Part shown: piece by piece, positions 34,216 to 44,690 of the stretch
Layout: every line of letters starts with the position of its first letter
Position numbering within the stretch: position 1 is the stretch's first letter
Source: Macrocystis pyrifera
Lineage: Eukaryota; Sar; Phaeophyceae; Laminariales; Laminariaceae
Length of the DNA stretch: 64,000 nucleotides
Reading direction: 5' to 3'
Assembly: GCA_031763025.1 (NCBI GenBank)
Contig: JASSKH010000035.1
Coordinates: 408,320 to 472,319, forward strand
The notes under the pieces: generated by a model
What the model was told of the DNA's origin: nothing
Databases searched by the model: none
The model's input: the letters and a program-made list of their open reading frames with translations, nothing else
Translations under genes and position numbers: made by a program

Positions 34216-35030
34216 ACACTCAATGTAGGGAAGTTGAGATAATCGCCAGAAGCAAAGCACACCATGAATCTATATGTGATATCCGCACAGAGACAGCTAG
34301 ACGAACGTTAGGGCGGGATTTTGAGTTATTCGGATTCCTAATTTTACCTTCCCGAGATGCCTTGGGAATTTTATTTGTTCCTATTGCCATCTTGAAGAGT
34401 AATTTTCTGCTCTTCGGGTTTACTTTTTAACGATTCGTTGTCTCGGTCTCAAGACATCGAACGTGGGGGGATGTTACGGCGAGCAGGGGACATTTCACCA
34501 TTCTATTTGTGAACCCGGAGTTGTAGTACCTCGGAAGGATAGCGTAGAAGGGGATCGACTAAACGCGCGTGGGGCTCTGGGGGAGCTGGGTACGTCGATC
34601 ACTGGAAAGCACGGACTTGAACCAAACTGAGAACACGTGATGAACTTGTGAATCCCTAGCACGAAACGCATGCTCTGAACGCACGGAACACTCGCCCTGA
34701 ATGCTTGGAACGTTATCTGCACGCTCGTGAGCCACCCGCCTGACCTACCCCTCCGATTTGCCATGATCTCCGGGAACCCGCACAGGTCAGACCATAGAAT
34801 GAAATGCATGTTTTAATACGATGTCTCACGCAATAATAGGACATTACACATGTGCACAAAATCGTGATGCGCATAGGGTCGCTTCTCGTAACATATGAGT
34901 ATGGTACTACGCCCGTGCGCATACCTATGCATTGTTTACTGCTGTTTAATTTTTTCAGTGGTATGCAATGGGTATTTTAGTGGTCGGTTCATAAGGAAGA
35001 CATAGCCTTGGACTGTCGAGAGATTCGGGT
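34216..35030. other. Unassigned region
   Basis: No gene recognised. A minus frame at 34495-34809 (104 codons) has no family signal. Confidence 0.45.
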
Positions 35031-35035
35031 GGTAT

Positions 35036-35420
35036 TATGCTGACTTCGAGGAGTAAAATATTTAGAATTTTATTGAATATAATGACCTCGAGGAGTAAAA
35101 TATTTAGGATTTTAGTGAGTTTTTGGAAATCGAAGGGCGATGTGTACACAGCCGGGAGGCGGTTGCGCGTGTCTGGTAGGTTTTTAACTGATGACCGTTT
35201 GAATATCGCGGACAGACGTCCGTAGTTACGACAGTTGAGTGTTTTGTTGTGCGTGTGTAGTAGGTTTCCCACTGATGACCGTTTGAACATCGTGGACAGA
35301 CGTCCGTAGTTACGGCAGTTGAGTGTTCGGTTGTGCGTGTGTAGTTTTTGAACTGATGACCGTTTGAATATCGCGGACAGAGATCCGTCGTTACGGCAGT
35401 TCAGCGTTTGGGAGATTGTT
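35036..35420 (+). repeat. Short tandem repeats (51 bp and 81-84 bp)
   Basis: CGAGGAGTAAAATATTTAG occurs twice (35046, 35091). TGATGACCGTTTGAA.ATCG.GGACAG occurs three times (35189, 35273, 35354), with GTTACG.CAGTT.AG.GTT between. Confidence 0.85.
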
Positions 35421-36045
35421 GATGCTTACGCATAAGCAGTATGGTTTGGAAATTTGCATTGAATTTGAGTTTTTGGATTCAGGATGATGAGCTTGGGAAT
35501 TGCTTAGCCGAGAGGCAGCTGTTTTATGGATTTTGGGATTTCTGAGTTTGAATTGGTGGTACTATTCTAACTACTGGTAGTGCCAACACGACAGCACCTA
35601 TGCGTTGGAATATCGTAGACCTACAGCAGTACGGCATTGACACTATGATCATGACGGTGTGCCGCGAATGGGGAGGCTGTAAGAACACAGCGGTTGTTCA
35701 CAGTCGCGCAAATATCTGATGCATTCTCATTGGCTGATTGGTGTGATTTATGTAGCGGACGTATGCGGTGGATTTTGTGCTTTCCCGAATGGGCTGCTTA
35801 AAAATATATTCGGATGGTTTTCTAGGGTCACGGGGAAGAGGGATGAGAGCCCCCTTGACCTCACAACTCAACTACAATTTCAATCACTAGTACTAGTACA
35901 AATACATCAACAACAACACCGTATCTTCTTTTGCTCCCTCGCCTCATGGCGAGGTCGAGCAGCCACACCCGGTGCACAAGTTTTCCCTTCACGGCGAACG
36001 TCAAGAAAATGCACAGTAGTTGTTTGCAACGAAGACTAGGGAAAC
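35421..36045. other. Unassigned region
   Basis: The frame at 35719-36039 (106 codons) has no recognised domain. An in-frame TAG at 36037-36039 lies just before the LINE similarity starts. Confidence 0.4.
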
Positions 36046-36048
36046 CCG

Positions 36049-37244
36049 GTAAATTTCAGTTGGAAGTGGGGAGAAGATGAATTGCCGATCGTAGACCAGT
36101 ATACATATCTTGGCGTAGAGACCTCAAAAGACTGCTCTTGGGATACACATATAGCAAAATTAATAGGAAAGGGTAAGGCACAAGTAGGCAAGAAGGATGC
36201 GATCCTAACAGACTCGAGCCTTGACACTAGGATTAAGAGATGTGTCTTGATGAATGTGATAGTAACAAAGCTAGAATATGCAGCAGATGTATGGGAAGGA
36301 AACACGAAACTCGTAAATCAGTTGGAAACAGTACAAATGACAGCAGCTACACAAAATCAAAGATGCTCAAGTACGACTAGTAATACAGTATTAAGATCAG
36401 AACTGGGAATGCGCTCACTCGAGACAAATATAGACATGAGAAAGTTGAACTGGCAACATAAAGTAAGGAACATGCCAAAAAAGAGGTTGCCAGCCATAGT
36501 TGATAGAGCTGTATGGGAGAAAGTAACAAAAAGGCGAGCTGGAATAAGGTAGGATGTCGTAGTTGAGAATGTATGGAAGGATATAGGGGGAAACCAAGAA
36601 GAGATGATGTCCGCCGGGAAGTTTGGGAGGTACAAGGCAGAAGTAGAAGAAAGGATAGAAAGAAGGGGAAGGCTAGCGCTAAGAAACAAGGTGGAATCGG
36701 AAAAACACTTAGAGATATACGGGGGATTGAGGGAAGGTATAGGGATAAAAACGTATTTGCATGGCCCAATGGACTTCGTGAAAACGCTGAAACTGTGCTT
36801 TAGTGTAGGGGACCTGGACCTGCCAGAAAGAAGAAAGAGGTACTCCAGTAGCCGGGAGGAGGAGGAAGTTGACGCACAGATGTGCCCGTGTGGCAGAGCA
36901 TTAGAGAGTAGAACTCACATAGTAGGAGAATGTGAAATATACAAGTAGGAACGAGATGTGTCAGAAGAGGAGATGAGGAAAATAGACGAATGTGACATGG
37001 AGGGGTTTGATACAATGAATAGCAGCGAGAAAACGATCGCTATCCTAGGAGATAGATGGTGGCCACAGGAGGCCGAACAGGAAGGGGATAAGATTAGCAA
37101 AACGTTTCTATGGAATATATGGAAACAACGCAATGAGCGCCCAATTGTTGGAGGTGTCTCTATTGGGAGTAGGAACGGTGCTCCGTCTCGAAACGGATGC
37201 GTGGTCAATGGTCAAATGACTAAGGCAAGCAACAAATGAGTACG

Positions 37245-37280
<36 letters not shown>
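36049..37280 (+). pseudogene. 5'-truncated LINE: RT C-terminus, zinc motif, poly-C 3' end
   Basis: One reading frame runs from about 36049 to TGA at 37237-37239 with two internal stops, TAG 36550-36552 (Trp in the 63-kb copy) and TAG 36946-36948 (Glu there). It starts at the conserved VDQYTYLGVETSKDCSWDTH region, after the RT catalytic core, so palm and endonuclease are missing. Downstream, CPCGRALESRTHIVGEC is the Cys/His motif common at LINE ORF2 ends. The element ends AAATGAGTACG followed by 36 C residues (37245-37280). 5' truncation is typical of target-primed reverse transcription. The poly-C end in place of poly-A is unusual. It abuts the Gypsy fragment directly. Confidence 0.8.
37245..37280 (+). 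repeat. 36-nt poly-C tract at LINE end
   Basis: An uninterrupted run of 36 C followed by T and more C. It sits exactly between the LINE 3' end and the Gypsy remnant. The G-rich complement could form G-quadruplexes. Confidence 0.95.
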
Positions 37281-37283
<3 letters not shown>

Positions 37284-37373
37284 CCCCTCGCAGCTCCAGC
37301 CTCACCCTCGCCTGCACTGCTTGAGGTTTTGACCTCAGAATAGCGCGCTTCGTTCCTGCGCGTCTGGGCACGC

Positions 37374-38462
37374 TTGCCGTCACATCTGCGGGAGGTGGCT
37401 TTTGACCTCCACGGCACAGGCTGGATCCCTGGGGTCATCGAACAGCTGGGGGACGTTCTCTGCGAATTTCCTGACGTTTTCTCGAAGTCCAAGATGGGTT
37501 TCGGTTCCTGCTCGTTGATGTCTTTCGTGATCTCGGTCCCGGCAGGCCCATTCCTCACGTGGACCAAGTCCTCGACTCCCTGGGGAAGGGACCGGTGTTT
37601 TCCCTCTTCGATTTGGTCTCCTCGTTCCACCAGATCACCGCGCACAAAGACACCGTCCCTCTCACGGCGTTTTGCACTCCCACGGGCCTTTACGAGTGGC
37701 TCATCATGCCCCAAGGCCGCAGTGCTTTGCCCGACTGGTTCGTAAAAGTGACGAACGAAGTCAATAAAGGTCTGGCACAAGTGGCGGACAACCTTGATGA
37801 TGTGATCGTTTTCGACTCTGACCCGACGGCCCACGTCAGGACGATACGAGCCCTCTTCGAACGCCTGCGCAAACACAACCTCAAGCTCTCCCCCTCGAAG
37901 GCCCGCCTAGGCGCCACGGACGCCAATTTTCTGGGCCACTCCATTTCGCCCGCGGGTATAAGCCCTAATGCGGAAAAAGTTTCGGTTTTAAGGAAAATGC
38001 CCATGCCCAACAACCTCAAGCGGGTCCGCGCCCTGATAGGCGGCGTAGGATATTATCGCAAATTCCTACCCGACCTGTCTAAACGGATACATCCTCTCAC
38101 CGCCCTTCTCCAGAAGGGGGTCAAGTACGTCTTCACGCCGGCTATGGAAGTTATCGTCTGTCAGATCCTCGTCGAGCTCGCTGCCCCACCGAATTTGGTC
38201 TTCCCTGACTGGGACGCCGTAGCCGACGGCTCCCGCCTCTTCCACGTGTACTGCGACGCTTGCATCGACGGTTTTGGTGCCGCGCTCGAACAAGAACAAT
38301 CGGACGGCTCGGTACGTCCCATTGCTTATATCAGCCGCGCTACCCTCGATTCGAAGAGGCATTGGACACCGTTGGACCTGGAAGCTGGCAGCATTGTCTG
38401 GGCCATCAATCGACTCCGAGGTTACCTGTGGGGCACGAAGTTTCGAATATTTTTCGGACCAC
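37374..38462 (+). pseudogene. Gypsy reverse transcriptase and RNase H part
   Basis: 37374-37545 encodes LCEFPDVFSKSK and VPAGP, the region before RT. The frame then jumps to VDQVLDSLGKGPVFSLFDLV, so about 70 codons of the RT fingers that normally lie between are missing. SLFDLVSSFHQI keeps the first catalytic Asp. The YxDD box reads NLDDVIVF, with Asn for Tyr. FLGHSISP and YYRKFLPDLSKRI follow. RNase H begins with VYCDACIDGFGAALEQEQ and LDLEAGSIVWA. It is interrupted near 38450 in a T run and resumes in another frame with SDHKALKSIG and ANGNADFLSRLP. Confidence 0.9.
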
Positions 38463-38984
38463 AAAGCACTTAAGAGTATCGGCAAAGTAGGAGACCACAA
38501 CGCGCGAGTACAGCGGTGGCTTGAGTTCCTCACCACGTTCGACTACACTCTCAAGTACCGCAAGGGCAGCGCCAACGGAAATGCTGACTTTCTCTCCCGC
38601 TTGCCGGAGCCCGCCACAGAACACGACCGCAGTGGGTCTAGCTGCCTCAACCCCGTCGAGGACGGTAGTATCTTCCTCATCCGAGCCTGCGGGCTTGGTA
38701 CTCACTCTTCGCCGACCCTGGTGTCGGTTTGGGTGGGCTGGTGTCCCGCAGTGAAAGTGCCGTCTTGGGTGGGCTACCTTTCACCTCTTCGGATTGTCGT
38801 GGTTTTCGCACACACGGGCCACGTATGAGGATTAACGACCTCTCTGCTCCTTCGGGGAGATTCGTCACTCGTGTATCTGCTCCCGTTGCCACCGTCGACC
38901 GTCGTCCTGGCTTAAGGGCTTTTTCACCCCCCACCAACGCCGCTTTCGCTTCGGTTTTTTTCGTTCCCTCCGGGGGCGACCAGA

Positions 38985-39362
38985 GCTCTGCAGAAGCCCC
39001 CGCTGCAGCGATGATTGTCGCCCAGCGCGCTCCTCCCCCGACGAGCACTTTACAGATCAATGATTCCGTCGTGAGCACTGCTCCGGCCGCGTCTTCCCTT
39101 TCAGGCCAGGGCTCTGCAGAAGCCCCCGCTGCAGCGATGATTGTCGCCCAGCGCGCTCCTCCCCCGACGAGCACTTTTACAGGTCGAAGATTCCGTCGTG
39201 AGCACTGCTCCGGCCGCGTCTTCCCTTTCAGGCCAAGGCTCTGCAGAAGCCCCCGCTCCAGCGATGATTGTCGCCCAGCGCGCTCCTCCCCCGACGAGCA
39301 CTTTACAGGTCGAAGATTCCGCTGTGATCACCGATCCGGCCGCGTCTGCCCCATCGCCGCCT
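38985..39362 (+). repeat. Three 126-127-bp repeats in the Gypsy linker
   Basis: Units start GCTCTGCAGAAGCCCCCGCT at 38985, 39111 and 39238. The first step is 126 bp (in frame) and the second 127 bp, because an extra T near 39173 breaks the frame. The peptide unit is Ala/Pro/Ser-rich (AEAPAAAMIVAQRAPPPTST) and lies between RNase H and integrase. Confidence 0.9.
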
Positions 39363-39449
39363 GGCAACCCGGCGCCTATGAACGTTCTGCTGTCTTCAGG
39401 CCGCATCTCGATTCGGACGCGCTGACGAACAGCCGCCGCCGCTGGCACG

Positions 39450-40889
39450 GTGCCGCCTGCTGTTGATGATGGCTTCGGGCCCGGCGGGGCCCCTAGACAA
39501 TCAGCCCGGCGTGCTATCACCCCGCCGCGAGCCCCACGGCCGCGACCACCCGCACCCGTCGTTTTAGCCCCGACTCCCGTCGCCTCGTCCATCTCGACGG
39601 TACCCATCCCATCCGGCCGCGACCACGCCGAGCCCGTGGGAACTCCTCTTTTACGGCTTCCGCCGCCAAGTGACGCACCGCCCGTCACCTCAACCGACTT
39701 GGACGCCCTCGGCGGAGCTGCCGAATTTCGGTTCGGTGATTCCGCAGCACGCTATTCGCACGCCGACTAGGCTTGGGAACAACAGGCTGAGCCCGTGTGC
39801 AACGCCGCCATGCGCTACATAGCTCTTGGCCGGCCGGAAGTTTTGCCAGACGACTTTCTGTCGGGTTTCCATTTCCACCAGCGCCCTCCCTTTTCGGAGG
39901 TTCAGGAGTTGGCGAACAAAGGCCGCTTGCACAACACCAATGCGAGCATCGTTCTCCTTGTCCGACAGCCGTTCCCCTCCCTTGTGTTGGATACGCAACG
40001 CCCGGCGGGTCGTACGGCCTGTTTGTTGAACGACGAGCCTATTCTCATACATATTCCGTTGCTCATGCGCCCTTGGGTTATGTAGGCTTGCCATTCCATG
40101 GCTTCCTGCCACCTAAGAACCGCGCGCATCCTACGTATGCTCGAATGTTTCTACTGGCGGATCGGTACGAGCATCTGCACCCGGTGGTGGCTACGCGACT
40201 GCTTAAAGTGCCAAGCACGGAAAACGTCGCGGCAGACGGTCCGGTGGCCCTCCATCACGTTGCCCTTGCCAGAAGGGCCACGCATCGCCGTCAGCATCGA
40301 CTATTTCGACCCTCTTTCGGTGACGCCTCTAGGTAATCTCTACATCTTCCTTTTCACTGATCGTTTCAGCCGCCGAGCCGACATGTACGCTGTCACAGCG
40401 GCAGAGTTCACCGCTGAGGGCGCGGCCAACATTCTCATCAACCGGTAAATCCGTCTTTGGGGGTGCCTGCGCAGCATCCTCTCGGACAACGGCCTCCAGT
40501 TCTGCTCCAAGCTTTCGCACGTCATATATCCACTTCTCGGGGTTCGAAAAGTTGCCACCAGCTCCTACCACCCAAACGGCAACGGTGGGGTGGAACGTGT
40601 AAGCCACACGATGGCCCAGATGCTGGCAATGGTCGTCAACGAGCTCCAAAATAACTGGGATGAACTGCTCCCTCACGTCGAATTTGTGAACAACAATCCC
40701 GTCAGTGCCGCCACGGGTTTGTCTCCCAATGAGGTGCATATGGGTCGGCTCCCACGCCTCCCTCGCACGATTTTCAAGCGTGCTGGAGTCGCCGGCCACC
40801 AGAGCTTGGCCCGCGACCACCTCGCCTACTGCGACTTGGCGACGGACCGCCAGCAGTGCGCGTACGACTTAAAAGGCAGACCTGTCTAG
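39450..40889 (+). pseudogene. Gypsy linker end, zinc-binding and integrase core
   Basis: A single frame with three stops in this stretch (39768, 40083, 40446). The HHCC zinc region is seen as CHLRTARILRMLECFYW followed by CLKCQARK. The integrase core shows all three acidic residues: Asp in SIDYFDPL, Asp in ILSDNGLQF and Glu in NGGVERVSH. WDELLPHVEFVNNNPVSAAT follows, as usual. Similarity ends at about 40880 (DLKGRPV), short of the usual C-terminal domain. Confidence 0.9.
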
Positions 40890-40984
40890 GGATACAGAGT
40901 GTCCCGCATGCTTGATCTTAACATCTGCAGCAACAGCGCATGTATAGCACCGCCATACAATCCGAACCTTCAACCCAAGTACAG

Positions 40985-41410
40985 CCCGCCTCTCGGTGGC
41001 ACACAAACATGAACGGGGATAAGAGATCTCCAACAAGTGGTCAGAGAGCTGATGACTCTCTGTTGGCCAATGAAAAACATGTCGGTTGAGATAATCGGCA
41101 GACTGACAAGAGATCTTTGTATCGGCAAAATTAGAGATTCCCAACGAGCAGTTGATGCGCAACGATAGTCCCATCTATTTTCAACAGCGGAGGTATTATT
41201 TTAGTAATGAAATATACGATGAGGATCGCAAAAGAAGAAAACAATTTTCATCGAGGAGGCACGCAAACATGAACGGGAACAAGAGATCCCCAACAAGCGA
41301 TCAGGGAGCTGACGACAACAGAGCGTACGCTCTGTTGGCCAATGAAAAACATGTCATCGGTTGTTTGCTGCCAGGTACAAGGTATTAAACGACAGATTGA
41401 CAAGAGATCG
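40985..41410 (+). repeat. Dispersed direct duplication, ~110 bp
   Basis: CAAACATGAACGGG.A.AAGAGAT...CAACAAG and TCTGTTGGCCAATGAAAAAC occur at 41006-41080 and again at 41266-41352, about 260-270 bp apart. Confidence 0.75.
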
Positions 41411-41499
41411 CTGTACCGCGAAATATTGGAGACCCCTCAGGGAATGCTCTTCTCGGATTGGAACAGCAGTCACTATGGTATCTATCAGCTAGTATCTAT

Positions 41500-41740
41500 A
41501 CTCGTTCCTGCTCTGTCGCCCTGAAGGCATATGCTCTTCTTGTGCACTTGACGCTCTATGTATACTCGTTCCCGCTCTGTCGCCCTGAAGGCATATGTAT
41601 ATACTCTTCTTGCGCACTTGATGTATTTTCAATAGCGGAGTTATTTGAGTTGGTGCAGCAGCATCTATACTCGTTCCTACTCTGTCGCGCTAAAGGCATA
41701 ATAATCTCTTCTTGTGCACTTGACGCTCTGCCATCGCTCG
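41500..41740 (+). repeat. Minisatellite, about three copies
   Basis: ATACTCGTTCC.GCTCTGTCGCCCTGAAGGCATATG with CTCTTCTTG.GCACTTGA recurs from about 41497, 41562 and 41668. Confidence 0.8.
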
Positions 41741-41869
41741 TCATTTAAGAGATCCCCAACAAGCGTTTTGGTACTACAGCAGTATTATATCTAACGAGCG
41801 ATAGCATGCTGTTGCGCACTTGTTGTTGCTGTTGTTGTTCTTCGGGGCGATCGTCGCAAGCGCTTAATG

Positions 41870-42240
41870 GGCCCACTTGGTCCTGCTGCTGCTGTTGCAG
41901 ACGTGACTGATGGCTGCTGTTGCCTTTGCGGCAGCTGCTGCTCCCTGGTGCCATCGCTATCCCTTTGCATTTGGCCTCCTTATATATCACCTCATCACCT
42001 TGCACCTTCACCTCACTTATCATCTTGCACCTTCAACATATGTATGCTCTTCTAGTGGTCCTGCATGTCTGCTGGAGCTGCTGTTGCTGTTGCGGCTGCT
42101 GCTGTTCCCTGGTGCCATCGCCATCCCTTTGCACCTTCACCTCCTCATATATCACCTCGTCACCTTGCACCTTTACCTCACTTACCACCTCATCACATTG
42201 TACCTTCAACGTATGCTCTTCTTGTGTACTTGATGTGATA
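41870..42240 (+). repeat. CTG-rich direct duplication, ~170-bp step
   Basis: CTCCCTGGTGCCATCGC.ATCCCTTTGCA...CACCTTGCACCT...CTCACTTA occurs at 41941 and 42108. (CTG)-type triplets surround both copies. Confidence 0.8.
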
Positions 42241-42596
42241 TCGTATGTTGGTATATAGTGCCTGGTATGATGATACTACGTTTTGATATACTATATGGAA
42301 ACAATGCGGTATGATATATGGGATAGGTTGGTGGTATGGTATATGGGGAAAACACCGTACCAAGGTATGTGGTATGGTATGTGGTGACGGTATGGTACGC
42401 GAAAAACACAGTATGTGGTGTGGTACGTTGGCGGTATGGTACGATGTCGTGGAAATATTTTGTGGCTAAATTTGCCTGGTGGTATGGTATGTTTCAGTAT
42501 ATAAGGTCCGTAAGAGTCGAATACGCCGTACGAATATCATCTGCAGCGACCTTATATATCGGCCATTGTAAAGTGTTCGAAAATATAAGCCATGTG
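42240..42596 (+). repeat. GGTATG-rich low-complexity stretch
   Basis: Degenerate GGTATGGTA/TGTGGTATGG repeats dominate 42260-42500. The frame 42336-42812 only reads through this and the microsatellite. Confidence 0.75.
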
Positions 42597-42611
42597 GACA
42601 GACAGACAGGC

Positions 42612-42684
<73 letters not shown>

Positions 42685-42789
42685 GGCAGACAGCTGACAG
42701 ACAGACAGGCAGACAGACAGGCAGGCAGACAGACAGACAGACAGACAGACAGGTAGACAGACAGACCGACAAACAGACAGACAGACAAG
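42597..42789 (+). repeat. (ACAG)n microsatellite
   Basis: About 190 bp of ACAG/CAGA units with few interruptions (GGCAG, CTGACAG, GGTAG, ACCGAC, AACAG). The long open frames here, poly(TDRQ) and poly(CLSV), are repeat artefacts. Confidence 0.97.
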
Positions 42790-42801
42790 TTTGCAGACCT
42801 T

Positions 42802-44690
42802 GGATAAGGTAACACTTAACGTTTTATGTTAATGTTAGGCGTCAGCGAAAAAACCCCGTAACATCACGTTTCTACGTTAACTACTTTCTAGATTTTGTGA
42901 TAACATAGTGTTAGTGTGTTATGATGTTGGCGATCGATCGCGTAACATTATGTTAGAGTGATACCTTGATCTCGTACTGACCGCAGTATATATTATGTGT
43001 TACGGTGTTAGGGTATGCCGCCCATAGCGAATAACACTATGTTAGCGTGTTAGCGGAATTCCTGCTGACTATCGTAACACACGTTGAAGGGATAACGTAC
43101 ATGGTCAATTAAGCGTTAACATTCTGTCACCGTGTTAGCGGCATCAGCCCGTAGCGGGTAACGTTATGCTAGTGTGTCAGCGGGATTCTTCGTGCTACCG
43201 TAGCACCCTTTCGACGGATAACGTACACGGCCAAATAAACGCGTACATAACACTATGTTGGTGTGTTGGTGAAATTCCTATTAATAGGGGCTATCGTAAC
43301 ACACGTTAGAGGGATGACGTATATGGTCAATACAACGTTAACATTATGTTGCCGTATCAGCCGCAGCAAGCAGCAGTCCGTTTCGAGCGACGTTATGTGA
43401 GGGTATTACGGAAGTCTTGCTACCATAACAACATAACATACCTCAAACCGACAACGTATATGATCGATAAAACACTATTTATAGCATTGTGTTAATGTTG
43501 TTAACTCGTATGCAATTTATGTAGTGACACAAGTTAGTAGATAATGCACACCCTCAATCTAAAGTCAACAATATGTTACTGCCGTGTTAACTCGTACGTG
43601 CGAGTGTGCAGATTACGTTATAGATGGATAACGTAATGTGTTATAGATTGATAACGTACTGGCGGGGTTTCCACAAAAAATGAGGCGTTTTTTTTGCGGG
43701 GATCCCTTCTAAATATCCCCTGTTTTGGGGTTTTAAAAAATGGAGGCGTTTTGTTTGCCAGGGATGCCATGCTATCCTCCCCCCCAGGGATATTTTTGTA
43801 GGTATCCCCTACTGGGATGTCGGCGAAGTTAGATAACACGGCAACGCTGTGTTACTCGCATACGCCCGCTTTACTACTAACACAGGTAACACATGTTAGA
43901 TCTCGGGAAGATCCAAAGGGTAACGTAGAAACATTACGTTAGAACGACTTCGGCCCCAACAGTAACTCAGTAACACAAAGTTAGAACCGGATTGGTTTTT
44001 ATGGTAACACGGTAACGGAATGTTACCATCAGATCTTACTGACGGTAACACCGTAACATAATGTTACAGAGACTTCCGCATTTAGGCTAACATCCTAACA
44101 TAATGTTACGTATGGGCCGGCTAAGACTGTAACGTATCTAACGTACGTTAAATGTTACGTTGTCCGATCCTAAGGCAATCAGATGGGGGGTCCAGATAAC
44201 GTAGTGTTAGTAGTGCTGGCTATTGCGTTATGTTACGTTAGTGTTATCTGTAACACAATGTTATGTGTTAGTAGTGCTGGCGAACATGGTAACGTTATGT
44301 TAGGGTGTATGTATAACACTCCTCCTAAGGGTAACATGATGTAATTGTGTTACGTCTCATGCTGCGTCGACCATAACATTCTGTTATCGTGTTAATAAAT
44401 ATGCGGATATCGATCTGGGCATGTCAGAGCGATAACGTACGTGTTGGGTCAAAGTCTAACACTGTATTACGGTGTTAGTTCAAAGGCAGATCACGGCACA
44501 ACATAATATTAATGTAGAAGAACTGGACGAGACCGAGCAGCAACATAATGCTAAGGCTCGTGCACGTTCGTGGGTTTCCAGTTAACACTGTGTTACCGCG
44601 TTATCGTGATCGCTCCTCTAGTGCTAACACTATGTTAGTACGTTATCACGTTCCTGTGTTAGGTCCCATAACGTAGATAAGTGTTATCCG
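42802..44690. mobile_element. Palindrome-array element S2: TAACA/TGTTA triplet sites every 42 bp
   Basis: More than 25 sites follow TAACA-N3-TGTTA-N3-TGTTA (21 bp). Forward sites start at 42901, 42943, 43032, 43075, 43117, 43159, 43201, 43248, 43297 and 43339. Reverse sites start at 43834, 43878, 43921, 43963, 44005, 44046, 44088 and 44130. Forward sites resume at 44290, 44332, 44374, 44457, 44499, 44541, 44583, 44625 and 44669. Most steps are exactly 42 bp. In the middle and right blocks the 21-bp linkers are unrelated to each other. GGATAAGGTAACACTTA at the left edge and TAAGTGTTATCC at the right edge are partly inverted complements. There is no coding frame. It may be a satellite, a non-autonomous transposon or a protein-binding array. 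Confidence 0.75.
43655..43825 (+). repeat. Interruption of the S2 array with a GGCGTTTT duplication
   Basis: AAAAAATGAGGCGTTTTTTTT (43675) and AAAAAATGGAGGCGTTTTG (43735) form a short duplication with nearby TATCCCCTGTTTTGGGG and GGGGATA-type palindromic bits. Site orientation changes across this segment. Confidence 0.6.

Larger units (their letters stand above)
37285..40889 (+). pseudogene. Ty3/Gypsy retrotransposon pol remnant (RT, RNase H, integrase)
   Basis: Order is RT, RNase H, a long Pro/Ala-rich linker and integrase, diagnostic of Ty3/Gypsy. Gag and protease are absent: the 5' side is cut at the poly-C tract. The 3' side stops shortly after the integrase core, and no LTRs were found. 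The reading frame changes near 37545 (deletion inside RT), 38450, 38735 and 39173. The final frame carries stops TGA 39423, TAG 39768, TAG 40083 and TAA 40446. The LINE insertion next to it may have removed the 5' part. The copy is dead. It would have copied its RNA into DNA in virus-like particles and inserted it into chromosomes. Confidence 0.9.

Noticed and set aside
37108..39688. Long minus-strand frames (37220-37876, 38066-38536, 38677-39174, 39101-39688)
   Set aside because: They are shadows of the Gypsy pol and of its GC-rich linker repeats on the plus strand.
42336..42815. Long open frames of poly(TDRQ) and poly(CLSV)
   Set aside because: They are translations of the (ACAG)n microsatellite and of the GGTATG stretch.
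42880..44690. CRISPR-like pattern of 21-bp repeats and 21-bp unrelated spacers
   Set aside because: The repeats are degenerate (many substitutions), reverse orientation twice, contain internal dyads, and lie in intron-bearing eukaryotic DNA with no cas genes.
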